A stretch of DNA of 64,000 nucleotides, from contig JBCFYV010000100.1 in assembly GCA_039000515.1 (NCBI GenBank), positions 55,985,433 through 56,049,432 of the forward strand. Direction: 5' to 3'. Source of the stretch: Timema cristinae. Lineage: Eukaryota > Arthropoda > Insecta > Phasmatodea > Timematidae. How positions within the stretch are numbered: the stretch's first letter is position 1; each line of letters begins with the position of its first letter. The notes beneath the pieces were generated by a model that worked only from the letters and a program-made list of their open reading frames with translations, did no database searches and was not told the DNA's origin. The position numbers and the translations under genes are program-made. Below, one piece after another: positions 30,625-41,539 of the stretch.

Positions 30625-31518
30625 AGGTCATCGGATTTGTTGTTGATCTGCAAGGACATGGGCCACTGGTTTATATAAATGATGGCAAGGGCTTGGAGAC
30701 CCTGGTTTCTTAATGATCGGCAAGGGCTTGAAGGCCCTGGTTTTTAATGATCGGCAAGGGCTTGAAGGCCCTGGTTTCTTAATGATCGGCAAGGGCTTGG
30801 AGACCCTGGTTTCTTAATGATCGGCAAGGGCTTGAAGGCCCTGGTTTCTTAATGATCGGCAAGGGCTTGAAGGCCCTGGTTTCTTAATGATCGGCAAGGG
30901 CTTGGAGACCCTGGTTTCTTAATGATCATAGGGCTTGAAGGCCTGGTTTCTTGCTGATCGGTAAGGGCTTGAAGGCCCTGGTTTTTTAATGATCGGCAAG
31001 GGCTTGAAGGCCCTGGTTTCTTAATGATCGGCAAGGGCTTGGAGACCCTGGTTTCTTAATGATCGGCAAGGCTTGAAGGCCTGGTTTCTTAATGATCGGC
31101 AAGGCTTGAAGGCCCTGGTTTCTTAATGATCGGCAAGGGCTTGGAGACCCTGGTTTCTTAATGATCAATAAGGGCTTGAAGGCCTGGTTTCTTAATGATC
31201 GGTAAGGGCTTGAAGGCCCTGGTTTCTTAATGATCGGCAAGGGCTTGGAGACCCTGGTTTCTTAATGATCGGCAAGGGCTTGGAGACCCTGGTTTCTTAA
31301 TGATCGGCAAGGGCTTGAAGGCCCTGGTTTCTTAATGATCGGCAAGGGCTTGAAGGCCTGGTTTCTTAATGATCGGCAAGGGCTTGGAGACCCTGGTTTC
31401 TTAATGATCAATAAGGGCTTGAAGGCCTGGTTTCTTGCTGATCGGTAAGGGCTTGAAGGCCCTGGTTTATTTTGATCATAAGGGCTTGAAGGCCCTGGTT
31501 TATTTCTGATCGGCAAGG
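30625..31518. repeat. 35-bp minisatellite, about 25 units
   Basis: The unit is AATGATCGGCAAGGGCTTGA plus AGGCCCTGGTTTCTT (30781 and 30816 start successive units). Variants a (CTTGAAGGCC) and b (CTTGGAGACC) follow the order a-a-b through much of the array, a 105-bp higher-order unit. A few units carry one-base losses. Minus-strand frames such as IIKKPGLQALP repeats are artefacts of stop-free units. Confidence 0.95.
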
Positions 31519-32339
31519 ACCATCCTTAACACCCTCTTTTTTTAAGTGTAAAAAAGAAGGACGATTACAAAATATAGAGGATCCTAGTTCCATCCTCGAT
31601 GTCAAAGTAGATGACCCATTCACTCAACTTTTATTTATAATCTCACGTCGACTCCCACACTATAGGAAAAAAGGGGGCAAGCAAGTTTTCTCCCCTCCCC
31701 TCCGTGGTCCCCGGGCGGGACCGGTGACAAGAGAGGACACCAATGATTGCGTGGACCATCCCACGCTCTCGGGCCACTTGTTGGCGAATGTTTCCTCCCC
31801 TCGAAGCGCCGCGCCGGTTAGCATTTCACAAGGTCAGTGAGTGCTGTTTATACTGGCTTCCCTGCTACCCGCGCGGCTATCGAATTACAGCATCCAAACC
31901 TTTGCGCCACACACTTGTTTTATATGACGTCGGTTGTCGCGGTTCTGGAGACGAAAATTGCCGTAAAGGACTTTCTATGGTTGCGGATTCTAGGTAATAG
32001 GCCGACGCTGTAGTAGATAAAACTAGACATAAAAATGGTCATTCACGCACCTTGGTTGAGTCGTAAGGAGGCCGACCTAAAGTATTGGTGACTCAGGTCA
32101 GATATCAAGCAATGACTCGTTTTACGCATTTACATTCTAATAAAGGCCGTGAACGGATGGGGCGACCTTTTGTATCACTCTTACCTGGCTTGGTTATCGC
32201 GTTATGTTAAGTATTTCCAATAGTTATTACGTATTCCCAGTTACTGTTTTGAGATAATGTTGTCTGAGAACTGATTTGAAGTGTATTCTTTAGTATTGTC
32301 CTCTAATCTGTCTATGCAATTCCTCCACTAGTTACAATA
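31519..32339. other. GC-richer unique stretch with an 84-codon frame
   Basis: 31640-32000 is visibly GC-rich (CCCCGGGCGGGACCGG, GAAGCGCCGCGCCGG). An 84-codon plus frame runs 31743-31997. I recognise no domain. CAAGGTCAGTGAG at 31830 resembles a splice donor, but no partner acceptor is evident. It might be an exon or first-exon region of an unannotated gene. Confidence 0.3.
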
Positions 32340-32645
32340 CAGTTTACATGAAATATGTACGGAGCAAGGCTCTTTACGGATATGAAATAAGGACCTTTGG
32401 TGCAATTTAAAGGAAAATATTGGAAGTGTTTGAAACGTAGTAATACAGAAGAATGTTGAAAATAACTGGATGGAGTTGGAGTCAGTTACAGAAGTGTTAA
32501 GAAAATCAAATGAAGAAAGGAAACTTTGGAAAAGATAGAAAAAGAGTTAACATGGTAGGACAGATAATGAGACATGATAGTTTGACGGAGATAATTATTG
32601 AAGGAGGTGTGGAAAGGAGGAATTCAAGCGAGAGATCAAGACTGG
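32340..32645 (+). pseudogene. LINE ORF2 C-terminal remnant, second family
   Basis: Plus frames give YGxEIRTFG, RKILEVFE, YRRMLKITGW, then VNMVGQIMRHDSLTEIIIEGGVE. This is the order of the post-RT block in LINEs with the ...YGSETWTL ... RRMLKIxW ... WVGHxLRHDSLLxxxxEG pattern. Numerous stops and shifts. Different from the 1-1936/12106 family. Confidence 0.75.
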
Positions 32646-32875
32646 AGTACATGACTCAAATATAATAACATTGCGCGTCTGGGCTACAACAATCTTTGCT
32701 CGGTTTGTGGAATATCAGTCAGTACTGATGTACCTTTGTCCAGAGGACGTCCCGAATGTACTGATAGTACATCCTTTACTTGGAGGCTCTCTACATGTCC
32801 GATGATAGGAGGTGATGGTGATAGTGAGTGTGAAGGTGTGTAACCAGTGGAAAACGCTTAAACCTAACTTAATCC
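32646..32875. other. No recognised feature
   Basis: No repeat or frame recognised. Confidence 0.4.
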
Positions 32876-33010
32876 TAACTAACCAACTCCTGGTGACCTA
32901 TGGGGTCTTTCGGGAATAATAACCAAGGTACCAGCCGGTAATCGAACCCGGGACCCAAGGCACATATCAGGTGCACTGACCACACACACGGGGTCGGTTA
33001 CACGAATCAA
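32876..33010 (-). mobile_element. tRNA-headed SINE, minus strand
   Basis: The reverse complement has GTGTGTGGTCAGTGCACCTG (A-box region) and a perfect B-box arm TCCCGGGTTCGATTACCGG, then CCGAAAGACCCCATAGG. It resembles the SINE-C head but not closely. Arms do not pair as a tRNA acceptor. Confidence 0.55.
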
Positions 33011-33110
33011 ATAGCGGACGATTGTAGGCAGAAAGAAGGTAAGAAAAAACAACACTTTTTGTCCAGGATGGATAAAAGTGGAGAAAGAGATGCGGCAAAC
33101 CATTCGCAAT

Positions 33111-33676
33111 GGTGATGAACTAATGATGAATCTAATGGTGATGAAACTAATGGTGATGAGCTAATGATGATGAACTAATGATGAACTAATGGTGATGAGC
33201 TAATGATGATGAGCTAATGATGATGAACTAATGGTGATGAACTAATGGTGATGAGATAATGATAATGAACTAATGGTGATGAACTAATGGTGATGAGCTA
33301 ATGGTGATGAACTAATGGTGATGAACTAATGATGAACTAATGGTGATGAACTAATGGTGTATGAGCTAATGATAATGAACTAATGGTGATGAGCTAATGA
33401 TGATGAACTAATGATGTGAACTAATGATGAACTAATGGTGATGAGCTAAGGATGATGAACTAATGATGAGCTAATGGTGATGAGCTAATGGTGATGAACT
33501 AATGCTGATGAACTAATGATAATGAACTAATGGTGTGAGCTAATGATGATGAACTAATGATGATGAACTAATGGTGATGAGCTAATGGTGATGAGCTAAT
33601 GGTGATGAACTAATGATGATGAACTAATGGTGATGAGCTAATGATGAACTAAATGGTGATGAGCTAATGATGATGA
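33111..33676. repeat. 15-bp (and 12-bp) array 'GATGAACTAATGGTGAT'
   Basis: Units TGATGAACTAATGGT and TGATGAGCTAATGAT alternate irregularly, with 12-bp forms where GTG is missing. About 38-40 units with point variants. Confidence 0.95.
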
Positions 33677-33762
33677 CTCTGTGAGGGCGACGACAAATAT
33701 ATTATCATTGTGTGTGTGTGTTGAAAGGTCATGTGTTCGTGTCTGTGCTGTACAACATGCTA
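33677..33762. other. Short spacer with (GT)n
   Basis: GTGTGTGTGTG at about 33710. Confidence 0.5.
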
Positions 33763-34308
33763 GGGATGTAGAAAAAGTATCGATACTTTAGTAATATCGT
33801 TATTTTCTTTCAATACTAGTATTTTTTTAGTCGATACTTTTTTTTGATGCTTTTACTGATATTAGTACTCCTACCTCCAGTATCGAAAGAAACAACCTTT
33901 TTGTCATTTTCAATCATGTTTGGATTAAATGATTACTAGCGTGGACTGTGGAGGAAGAATAAATGACACAATTTCTCAATTCTCACTCATTTTCTGTAAC
34001 TCCAGCATTCAATATATTTAAACACGTCATAATTCATAGTTCTTTCATCTTTATTTATCACACAGCCTGATACCTGACCAGGTGACCAGTCTGCTACCCC
34101 TTCCTTTATCATGAGCACAGTCATCACAAAACTAACAAAATAAGCTTTTGTAGAGCTCAATAAACTCAGTTAACTAAAAGATGCCCAATCAGACGAAACA
34201 GAAAAAAGTTTATGTGTGTTTCGATACGATAATTACTGTTATCGATATTTTTTCTTTCTATACTTTTAATGAGTACAGTATCGATACTTATCTTTTAATA
34301 CCACATTC
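33763..34308. mobile_element. hAT-like TIR element, ~545 bp
   Basis: The left end TAGGGATGTAG and the inverse of the right end, TAGGAATGTGG, agree. Both ends then carry AAGTATCGATACT and further ATCGATA motifs in inverse orientation (33775-33840 against 34220-34290). TAGGGATG-type ends are typical of hAT elements. No clear 8-bp duplication and no transposase frame. Confidence 0.5.
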
Positions 34309-34367
34309 CTACGTGTTGCATGTGTTCATTTAGAACTCTATGTAGCGAATTGGAAAGTATGAAGGAG

Positions 34368-34614
34368 TCTACAGTAGTCCCGTGGCTTCTTTGGTTCTGA
34401 CTGACAGCTCACAGCTGACTTCTGACAATCAACATTTAGGTATATACCTAGATGTTGACTGTCAGAAGTGATAGCTGATAAACACATGTTTTTGAAGATC
34501 ATTTGGTATTGGTTTAGGGATACGTAATTTTGTCTGGTAACTTTTCAAAGCTGTCCGCTGTGAGCTTTCAGTCAACACAAAAGAAGCTATGGGGCTACTG
34601 TAGTTACTATAAGA
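34368..34614. mobile_element. Mariner-type MITE, copy 2
   Basis: TACAGTAGTCCCGTGGCTTC at the left and the inverse GGGGCTACTGTA at the right, TA at both edges. The internal palindrome (TAGGTATATACCTA region) is on the left here, so this copy is inverted relative to 13187. Both share GGTAACTTTTCAAAGCTGTC in opposite orientation. Confidence 0.85.
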
Positions 34615-35147
34615 CCATAGTGAACACACATAACATGCCAGCGGTGCTGTGTGCGGAAGTGACCTGTGAATGACTCGACCGTCCACCCTAGTTTCCGGTG
34701 TGTGAGTGATGGATAACGATTCATCGGAGTTGTTCCCCCAATATAGTCTAATCTGGTCCACACCCACACACACACACACATACACAGGGACAATGATTTC
34801 GCGAGACTTGTCAACCTTTACAGTGGCGGCCATGTTGGATTATCAAGGACGGTAGCTATATTGGACAACAAGGTCACGCACAAGTTGCACTCTTTAAGGG
34901 GAGGCGGGCGCATGAACGAAAATTAACTCTTTTTTTTTCTTTTCAAACAAGATATTTAAAACGCACTTTTTTAAGAGTAGGGTTCCTTCGCCACGCGACT
35001 TACAAAATGGCTTAGACCTAGAGAATAACGAAAATTTAAAATTAAAGAGTTTCTAGTAGCCCATGTATTCCAACTAAATAGATTGGTTTTGGAAGAGATA
35101 AAAAAAAAATTTAATGTTCTATGTAGTCAGCGTTGACTACAGCTTAT
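34615..35147. other. No gene; (CA)n at 34762-34784
   Basis: A short CA repeat and T/A runs. The 123-codon minus frame (34462-34833) crosses the MITE and the CA repeat and is not credible as a gene. Confidence 0.45.
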
Positions 35148-35226
35148 GTCGACCTGGGTGGTCTCGGTTAAGTGCTCACCTCAGGAACCCATTGTTCGAG
35201 GGTTCAAACCCTGCCGCGGTCGAATA
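35148..35226 (+). mobile_element. tRNA-like sequence, probably a SINE head
   Basis: GGGTGGTCTCGGTTAAGTGC (A box) and GAGGGTTCAAACCCTGCC (B-box arm, paired). GACC at the start can pair with GGTC at the end, but the rest of the acceptor does not pair. A further ~150 bp may be its body. Confidence 0.5.
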
Positions 35227-36804
35227 GATTTTTCTTGATCGATAAAAAAATCGGTAGCGAACTTCCATCGAGAGGGGCCGTCGGGGCCCATGTATATTTT
35301 GGCATGTAAAATAACCTTGAAGATGAGTGAAAATACCTTTCCGGACAAAATTGGTAGCTTCTTTCTCTATGCTCATAGAAATTCTAGTGTTTTAAAAAAT
35401 CAGTCGGTTCAGAAAGTGCACGTTAAAATACCTCAAGTAAATTAAATGAATATATGATAATATTTTTTCTATATTTTATTGTAGTTTTTTAGGTATTTAA
35501 GTGTTTAAGTAGCTTATTCTCCTCTAGATCAGCTCGTATCTACGAAGAGGACACATATGTAAAATCCACCTGTGGACTAACATGACGGTGTAAATGTGTG
35601 TGGTAAGAGAAAACATGTCGTGGACCAAATCAACTTTCAAAGTACACAAATGTACAAATAGTTTCGCCGGGAGAAATCGTTCTTGTCAAATATATCAGGC
35701 AAATAAATTTTGTTCCCTTTCGAGAGTTAGATACATTTATTTAAATTTCGAACGATTCTGTTAACAAAAATGCTGTGCGACTCGCAAAAATTGTAAGTGA
35801 TCCCCTACAGAGGTGGAATACAGCCCACGCAAATATTTTGGTTGTAGGGTCGCTTTGAGAATTTCAGTTTAAGAATGAAGCGCCAACAAAATTTCGATAT
35901 TTCGGAAAGCACAATTTACAATTTAAAAAATTATAAGGCCAACATAAAAATATGTTAATGTACACCGCACTGAATTTCTCTTTCGCTATCTCAAATAGAG
36001 ATATAAAACGTTATGTTTGTAGCAATATTCCGTTACGATAGGTTTTTACTGGATGAAGTTCGAAAATCATATGTTTAGGTTTTGGGTTGCCAACACTTGT
36101 AAAATCATCACTGTTTGGTTATAAATGTAATGATCTTTAATTTCTGTTATATATTACATTTAAATAACGTAAACTTAAATTTTCTACTACTATTTAATTT
36201 TTTTAAATAATTCTTTTTATCCAACTCGAAACAATATTTTAAACATAATTAAAGTATTATTCTTCGTTTTGGAACGTTACTGATTTTGTGTGTAATATAG
36301 TGCATACATTAATTTTATCTTTTAATACAGGCTCGTATTACTTGGAAAAGAGAAAATTGTTTTTTTTTTACATACAATAAATGATTTTATGATTATTTTT
36401 TCTTATTTTTGATAATATTTAACTGAATAAAATATTTTATTATCACTGTAAAAAAACTTGTTTACCGTCATGTTCAACCATATGGTTTAGATTCGTCAGC
36501 GCCATTTTGAAGTTTATGTTCGTTAGAATGTTTTTGTGAAAGGTGGTGTTAATATTTTTTTTAAGGTGAATAAAACTATAAATAAGCTTTGTATCTGACC
36601 TCAAATAATATATAAATAATATTGGCCTAATTACATGTGGTTAGCTATCACATTAATATATTACCATCTGTTTCATTACCCTGTCATCCAATGTGATGAG
36701 ATGTCAGCTGTTGGCGTAGGGATATATTAGGGATTAATTTAGTAACATTTTGAGCTGTCATTCAAGTAAACTTAGGTCGTGAATGAATTATAAATCAACG
36801 TTCC
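35227..36804. other. 1.6 kb AT-rich, no feature recognised
   Basis: The first ~150 bp may belong to the preceding SINE. The rest shows no arrays, boxes or credible frames. Confidence 0.4.
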
Positions 36805-36882
36805 TACAGTACGACACATTATCTCAATCGGTAAGTGACCGCATTGATCAAGGGGTACCCTGGTTCGATTCCCGGTGGAGGA
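36805..36882 (+). mobile_element. tRNA-like sequence, probably a SINE head
   Basis: CTCAATCGGTAAGTGACCGC (A box) and CCTGGTTCGATTCCCGG (B-box arm). CATT at the start and AATG at the end pair, but the acceptor is otherwise mismatched. A similar piece lies at 40388. Confidence 0.5.
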
Positions 36883-36982
36883 ATGTTTGAGCTGATTTAT
36901 TGGGAGAAACAGTCAACGATAGTAAAGTCAGTGTTTTCGCAGTTTTTATAACAAAACATTTTATTTCTCAAAATAATTATTT

Positions 36983-37228
36983 CTTTAGCACCGCGTCTTA
37001 CTACCCGTTCGGTTTTAGCCTAAGTAATAATTGCGCAAACGGGTTAGGAATAGGGAAGGTGGAATTTAGAAGAAGGAACCCGCCTTTACGTGGAGAGAGA
37101 GTGGAAAAACATCAAGGTTACAAATCACCTCGTGTTCACCCGACCAAGGTTTGAACCTCGATCTCCCGAACTCGGCAGTCTAGCCAACACGAAACTAGCG
37201 CGTTAGCTAACTACGCCCCAAGACGGGT
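36983..37228 (-). mobile_element. SINE-B, minus strand
   Basis: Tail TTAGCACCGCGTCTTACTAC, body GGAACCCGCCTTTACGTGGA, CACCCGACCAAGGTTTGAAC (reverse B box near 37150), head end ACGCCCCAAGACGGG. Confidence 0.9.
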
Positions 37229-37231
37229 TTT

Positions 37232-37500
37232 GGTCAAAATAAATCAACATTACTCAGTGCAAACATAAGAGTTTATTATCTCCACATTGTGATATCAACA
37301 GTTGGTGGGAAATTTTTGTCTGTGAAGGGTGTCCTGGGTTTTAAAGACATCTTTTTCTCTTCATTTAAAAAGTTTCTCATCTAATGGCACTACCTTTTCT
37401 CATGACAGATATTCAAAAACATGTTGATATCCCCACAGGAAGAAATTAAACACTAGGTTTCTTTCTGCAGAATGTTTTATTTATTTTGGGGCCCCAAAAA
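37232..37500. mobile_element. Palindromic MITE, same family as 2389
   Basis: GTCAAAATAAATCAACATTA ... GATATCAACAGTTGGTGGG on the left; GACAGATATTCAAAAACATG, TTGATATC and TTTATTTATTTTGGGGCC on the right. The core has AAGGGTGTCCTGGGTTTTAA. Confidence 0.8.
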
Positions 37501-37884
37501 AAAATGTAGCCATAAGAAAATACTCTTTTTCATTTTCCCTTTCATTCCACCTCAAGACCTGATCACTGAACACATTTCAGTCCATCTCTTGTTTTAAACC
37601 CGCGAAAGTGTATATTCGCCCTGAGACAATCGGCGAGTCGCTGTTCACGTCATAGTAAAAATCTAGTGTGTGGCGGTTTATGAACTATTCAACCACGTGC
37701 GGTCGGGGGAGCATGTGCATACTTTTTCGCGGATGGTTTTTTTTTTAAGAGCAAAAGTAACCGTCGACCACGAGGTGGGGGGGTTAGCCGTTCATCCCTT
37801 GATTATTGAGGGGACGGTTTTGAAAGCATGCACAGAGTTTGGTATCGGAACAGCTGCAATTTGCAAGAGATTTTTTTTCTAACC
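37501..37884. other. No gene recognised
   Basis: A 70-codon plus frame (37670-37882) ends in a T run and matches nothing I know. Confidence 0.35.
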
Positions 37885-38092
37885 AAATCTTATACCGTTC
37901 GGTTTTACAACTTTATTCTTATTATATTTATGTGTTAGGGATTAGGAAGATTTAATTTAGAAGAAGTATACCCGCATTTGCGTGGAGAGGGAGGTGGAAA
38001 ACTTTTTAAAAAAAAAATGAAGGGCCCCCTCCTTCGGCGGGCAAAGCCAACTAGAGTAGCGCGTTAGACCACTGGAGCACCGAAACGGGCCG
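37885..38092 (-). mobile_element. SINE-B, degraded, minus strand
   Basis: Tail remnant CTTATACCGTTCGGTTTTAC, body ATACCCGCATTTGCGTGGAG, head GTAGCGCGTTAGACCACTGG and CACCGAAACGGG. The B-box region is lost. Confidence 0.7.
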
Positions 38093-38569
38093 CAAGAGAT
38101 TACATGTTCGGTTGAGGGGTGGGGGCTGGGGGGGGAAGCAAATACCGTAAACACCTTGTTGAGAGAGTTTTTTTGTATCCTCAGGTCATGGGTTGGGAAG
38201 TATTAAAAAACGTTGTTTAGGTATCTACTTTTAGCGAATTGTTGGGTTTTCAAATCCGGTGTAGTCGATGTTTTTCGGTCTCAAATGGAAGCAGTGAGTT
38301 TGTGGGTAGTATTTCTGTAGAAGAACAGTTCAGTAAACACGGACTTGTTTTGTTTGCTGTCAACATTGAAAACATTTTAAATTTTATATAGTAAGTGATA
38401 ATATTATCAAAGTTAAGATCAATAACTTGCGTATGAAAACATGAAGTAAATCTAGAAAGTTTACAATTTATATCAGTATACGATTAAAAAAATAACCAAA
38501 ATAGGACGATACAACGGAAAAAAAAAACAACCCCGCGGATCAGCCACAACGACCCGCACCAAACCGAAG
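38093..38569. other. No recognised feature
   Basis: G-rich run near 38115-38135 and homopolymers. Confidence 0.35.
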
Positions 38570-38700
38570 GTGACGTCGTTGGCGTTTGATACTGTCACTT
38601 CTAGGATGAGTGCGTCGTTTGGTTAGCACAACGAAAGCTTCAGCGTTAATCTCAGTTTTCTAGAAAAAAGAGCCCTACTTATTTTTTTTTCATTCAGGTT
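38570..38700. mobile_element. Possible SINE-C body fragment
   Basis: GTTAATCTCAGTTTTCTAGA (38645) resembles GTTGATCTCAGTTTTCTAGA of SINE-C at 8058, and the following GAGCCCTACTTATT also fits loosely. No head seen. Confidence 0.35.
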
Positions 38701-38734
38701 GCTCCTTATTTATCCACGGGGTTGTTAAATTTCC

Positions 38735-38975
38735 TGCATCGGTGCTCACCACGGTTAGGGCGTCCTAAGTAATAGAAAGGACTTCTTGAGGACGAAGAAG
38801 TCAGCTTTCAAATCCCGGGTGGGTGTGCTCGGACTAATTTTTTTTTTTTCCTTTCCCTGTAAATCTTTTACACTATCCAAAATTTTTATGTTACATTTCT
38901 TTTTTTTTTAAATTTTTCTACACTAAACCCATGGTTGTAGATATGCGGATACTAGGACGGGTAGTAAAAACCGGT
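38735..38975 (+). mobile_element. SINE-B, degraded
   Basis: CATCGGTGCTCACCACGGTT head, B-box remnant CTTTCAAATCCCGGG (38807), GGTGTGCTCGG, a run of T, and a tail trace GGACGGGTAGTAAAAAC at 38955. Confidence 0.6.
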
Positions 38976-39043
38976 CCGATTAACCCGGCCCAGAGTTATG
39001 TGTCGAGTTTCCAATCCAGCGTTCAAGTTTTGCTGTAAGAAAT

Positions 39044-39275
39044 TATAGCACCGCGTTCTTATACCCGTCTGGGTTTTACGCTTAAGTACTAATTAGGCTG
39101 ATAGGGGGTGAAATGAGAAGTTAAATTTTAAAAAGGAAGTGAACTAACATTTGTGTGTAGAAAGAGTGGAAAACCATTTAGGGGAAACACGACTTTCCCC
39201 AACCGGTTCGAACCTAATCTCCCCGTCTGGAAGTTTAGCTCAACACTAAACAAGCGTTTTAGTTTAACCACTTTT
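39044..39275 (-). mobile_element. SINE-B, minus strand
   Basis: TAGCACCGCGTTCTTATACC, CTTAAGTACTAATTAGGC, AACATTTGTGTGTAGAAAGA and the reverse B box GGTTCGAACCTAATC near 39200. Several one-base indels. Confidence 0.8.
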
Positions 39276-39578
39276 ATCGTTATCAACGTGTTGTTCGGTT
39301 GTAAATAAGTCTTTTTTAGTGTTGTGAATGACCACATCAAAACTCTGATTTAAATATTTGGGGCCCTGGAATATCAGTTTCACTGAGAGGGTCGTGTGTG
39401 CGTAGTAAATATTTATTGTTATAAACAGGCTTTTAAATGTAGGACATAAACACCCAAATTACTGTCGCATCAAGAAGTATTATAGAATCTTAAATTGTTA
39501 TTGAAAAACTAACATGACATAAATCTGAAAAACAAATATTTGTTATCAAATGCTTGTGCGTTTTGTAGAAAACTTTTT
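39276..39578. other. No recognised feature
   Basis: AT-rich. Confidence 0.4.
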
Positions 39579-39579
39579 T

Positions 39580-39830
39580 TTAACCGGGCGTCTTACTAAC
39601 CGTCCGGGTTATACGCTTATTTAAGAATTACGCTAATTTGATTAAGGGATTAGAAAAAAATTTATTTTAGAGGAAGTTACGAGTATTGCATTTGGGGAAA
39701 GATGGAAAGTTTTAAAACCATTTTGATAAAAACACTTCAGTACCCCCGAATCAAGATTCGAACCATTTCTCTCCCTGCCCTCGGTTGTTAGTTCTACTGT
39801 GGAGTAGCGCGTTTTGGCCGGTTTGGGCCC
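39580..39830 (-). mobile_element. SINE-B, minus strand
   Basis: GGGCGTCTTACTAACCGTCC tail, GTATTGCATTTGGGGAAAGA body, AAGATTCGAACCATTTC reverse B box near 39750, head GGAGTAGCGCGTTTTGGCC. Confidence 0.8.
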
Positions 39831-39899
39831 TCAAAGCTGTTTTTTATAATATGTTTTATTTGTGGGAGCTAGAAGGGTTTCCAATGTGGGTTTTTCGTC

Positions 39900-40190
39900 A
39901 AGGTGACCTGGTGGGCTAGGGGTAAGGTGTGGACTTCTGTACTGGAGGTCCGGGGTTCATATCTCCCGGGCCGGCACAGTTTATCTGATTTCAAAAACCC
40001 CTTTCCCACACCTCTGACAAGAGTGTTTAATCACAACTTGTGATGTGAGGAATGCCAGGCCCCACCGTGGTTCGGATCCCACGTTAAACTGTAGGTCCTC
40101 CATTTCTCTCACAATCACTCTACCATTACACATAGCGTTTAGTGCGTACAACCCGAAAGGGTGTAAAACCCCGGTTGGCTAATAATAATA
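39900..40190 (+). mobile_element. SINE-A, full length
   Basis: GTGACCTGGTGGGCTAGGGG (A box), GTCCGGGGTTCATATCTCCC (B box with an extra base pair), body ACCGTGGTTCGGATCCCACG, tail ACAACCCGAAAGGGTGTAAA, (TAA)n. More small indels than copies in the left third of the window. Confidence 0.9.
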
Positions 40191-40387
40191 ATTTAAAAAT
40201 AATATTTAAAAATAATAATTTAAAATTTTTTACTGTCAAATTCCCTGTTTTTTCAGAAGAAAATTACTATTTTTCCAGGCAGCTTAAATTGAAAAAAGAA
40301 ATAAAAAAAATGGAATTTTTCATCAAACTAAATGTGAGTTCATGTAATTATTTTTAAAATAGCATGGTTTTTAAGATTGTCCGAACC

Positions 40388-40462
40388 TTATTTCAGTCGG
40401 TTTAGTGCGATGTATTGAGCTAAGGCTCCTGGGTTCGATTCCTGTAGGGATGAAAACTGTAT
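40388..40462 (+). mobile_element. tRNA-like sequence, probably a SINE head
   Basis: TCAGTCGGTTTAGTGCGATG (A box) and TCCTGGGTTCGATTCCTG (B-box arm). Similar to 36805. Confidence 0.45.
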
Positions 40463-41107
40463 CACTGGTTTAAAAATTTTGTTTACACTTTCACAGTGCT
40501 GATAATGGCTGGAGGTGGGTTTGTTCTTTAAATTTAAGTAGTTGTTAGTCTTGTGATGAAAATAATCAGCAGTTTCATAAAAGTGAACATTAATTCCTCA
40601 AAAAATAGAAAATAAAGTTTTTATATTTATTTCAAGGGGTTCGTAGATCCAAACACTCGTTTTTAAGTTCAATGAATGTCCAAATTAACAAATATTCCAG
40701 TATTTTAATAGATTTTGCAAAAATTTTCTGTGTTTTAGGGTTGTGGCAGACCTTTGGGGGGTGAGTTGAAAACAGTTTGCCTCAACTTATTCCAAAATTA
40801 ATTGAAAATTTTTCAAATTTTAAAAAAAAGGCCCAACACTCGAATGTTTAATTACATTATAGCCTTTGTCATCCGTTAATAGTTTCTTTGTCCACGTGGC
40901 TCTAGGAATCATTGTGGAACATTTTAACCGTAGGGGGGTCTTCTCATTCTTATGGGAACCGTTCAGGCGCACAGAGGAAAACTGTTTAATAGTCTTAGCC
41001 CTAAAATACATATAGTGGATTTGGAGGAAGGGGCCTTTTTTTTTTTTAAAAACAAATTTTTTTGCGGTAAATTTCTGCGTTTTTACTAAAATTTTTTTTT
41101 TTTTGAA
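40463..41107. other. No gene recognised; homopolymer-rich
   Basis: The 96-codon minus frame (40820-41110) is rich in Lys/Phe from A/T runs and is not credible. Confidence 0.4.
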
Positions 41108-41300
41108 CAAATCTTATACCCCTTCGATTGTACCTTTTTATTTTTAAATTTCACAAATGATATTAAATGCAGCATTTTCGTTTTGAAAGGAAAAATGGAA
41201 AACCCTTTAGGAAAAACCCTCCGACGTGACGACCCCACTCTCGTCTTTCAGTCTTGCCAAAACCCAGAGTGCGTCCCCGAGACCCCGCGGCACGAAGAGG
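41108..41300 (-). mobile_element. Heavily degraded SINE-B, minus strand
   Basis: TCTTATACCCCTTCGATTGT (tail), GGAAAACCCTTTAGGAAAAA (body), CCGAGACCCCGCGGCACG (head end). Order fits SINE-B but sequence error or decay is heavy. Confidence 0.45.
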
Positions 41301-41339
41301 TTTGAATTAATTTGGGTTTTTTTTTATTTTTCCTGGTAG

Positions 41340-41485
41340 TTGTTGGTGTTAGCAAATTTACTAAAAATCCCCGGGGTTTGATTCCCCCGGGGTAGCCCAA
41401 AAAAGTTTAAATGTTGTTTTGGGTGCGATGTTTGGGGTTCAGGGTTCGAATCTCGATCGGGTTTTTTGGTTTTTTTTCCTAAAAG
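41340..41485 (+). mobile_element. One or two degraded tRNA-like heads
   Basis: GGGGTTTGATTCCCCCGGGG at about 41377 and AGGGTTCGAATCTCGATCGG at about 41441 are B-box arms; the latter fits a SINE-B head. Confidence 0.4.
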
Positions 41486-41539
41486 GGGTACTTTTTTGGG
41501 TTTTTATTACTTTCCCCAACCCCTTTTTTTTTTTTACCC

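Noticed and set aside
30849..31623. Minus-strand Lys-Pro-Gly repeat proteins
   Set aside because: Translations of the 35-bp array; several overlapping frames show the same peptide, with breaks wherever a unit loses a base.
36805..36882. Functional tRNA gene
   Set aside because: Only four acceptor pairs form, and the cloverleaf is mismatched; a SINE head is more likely.
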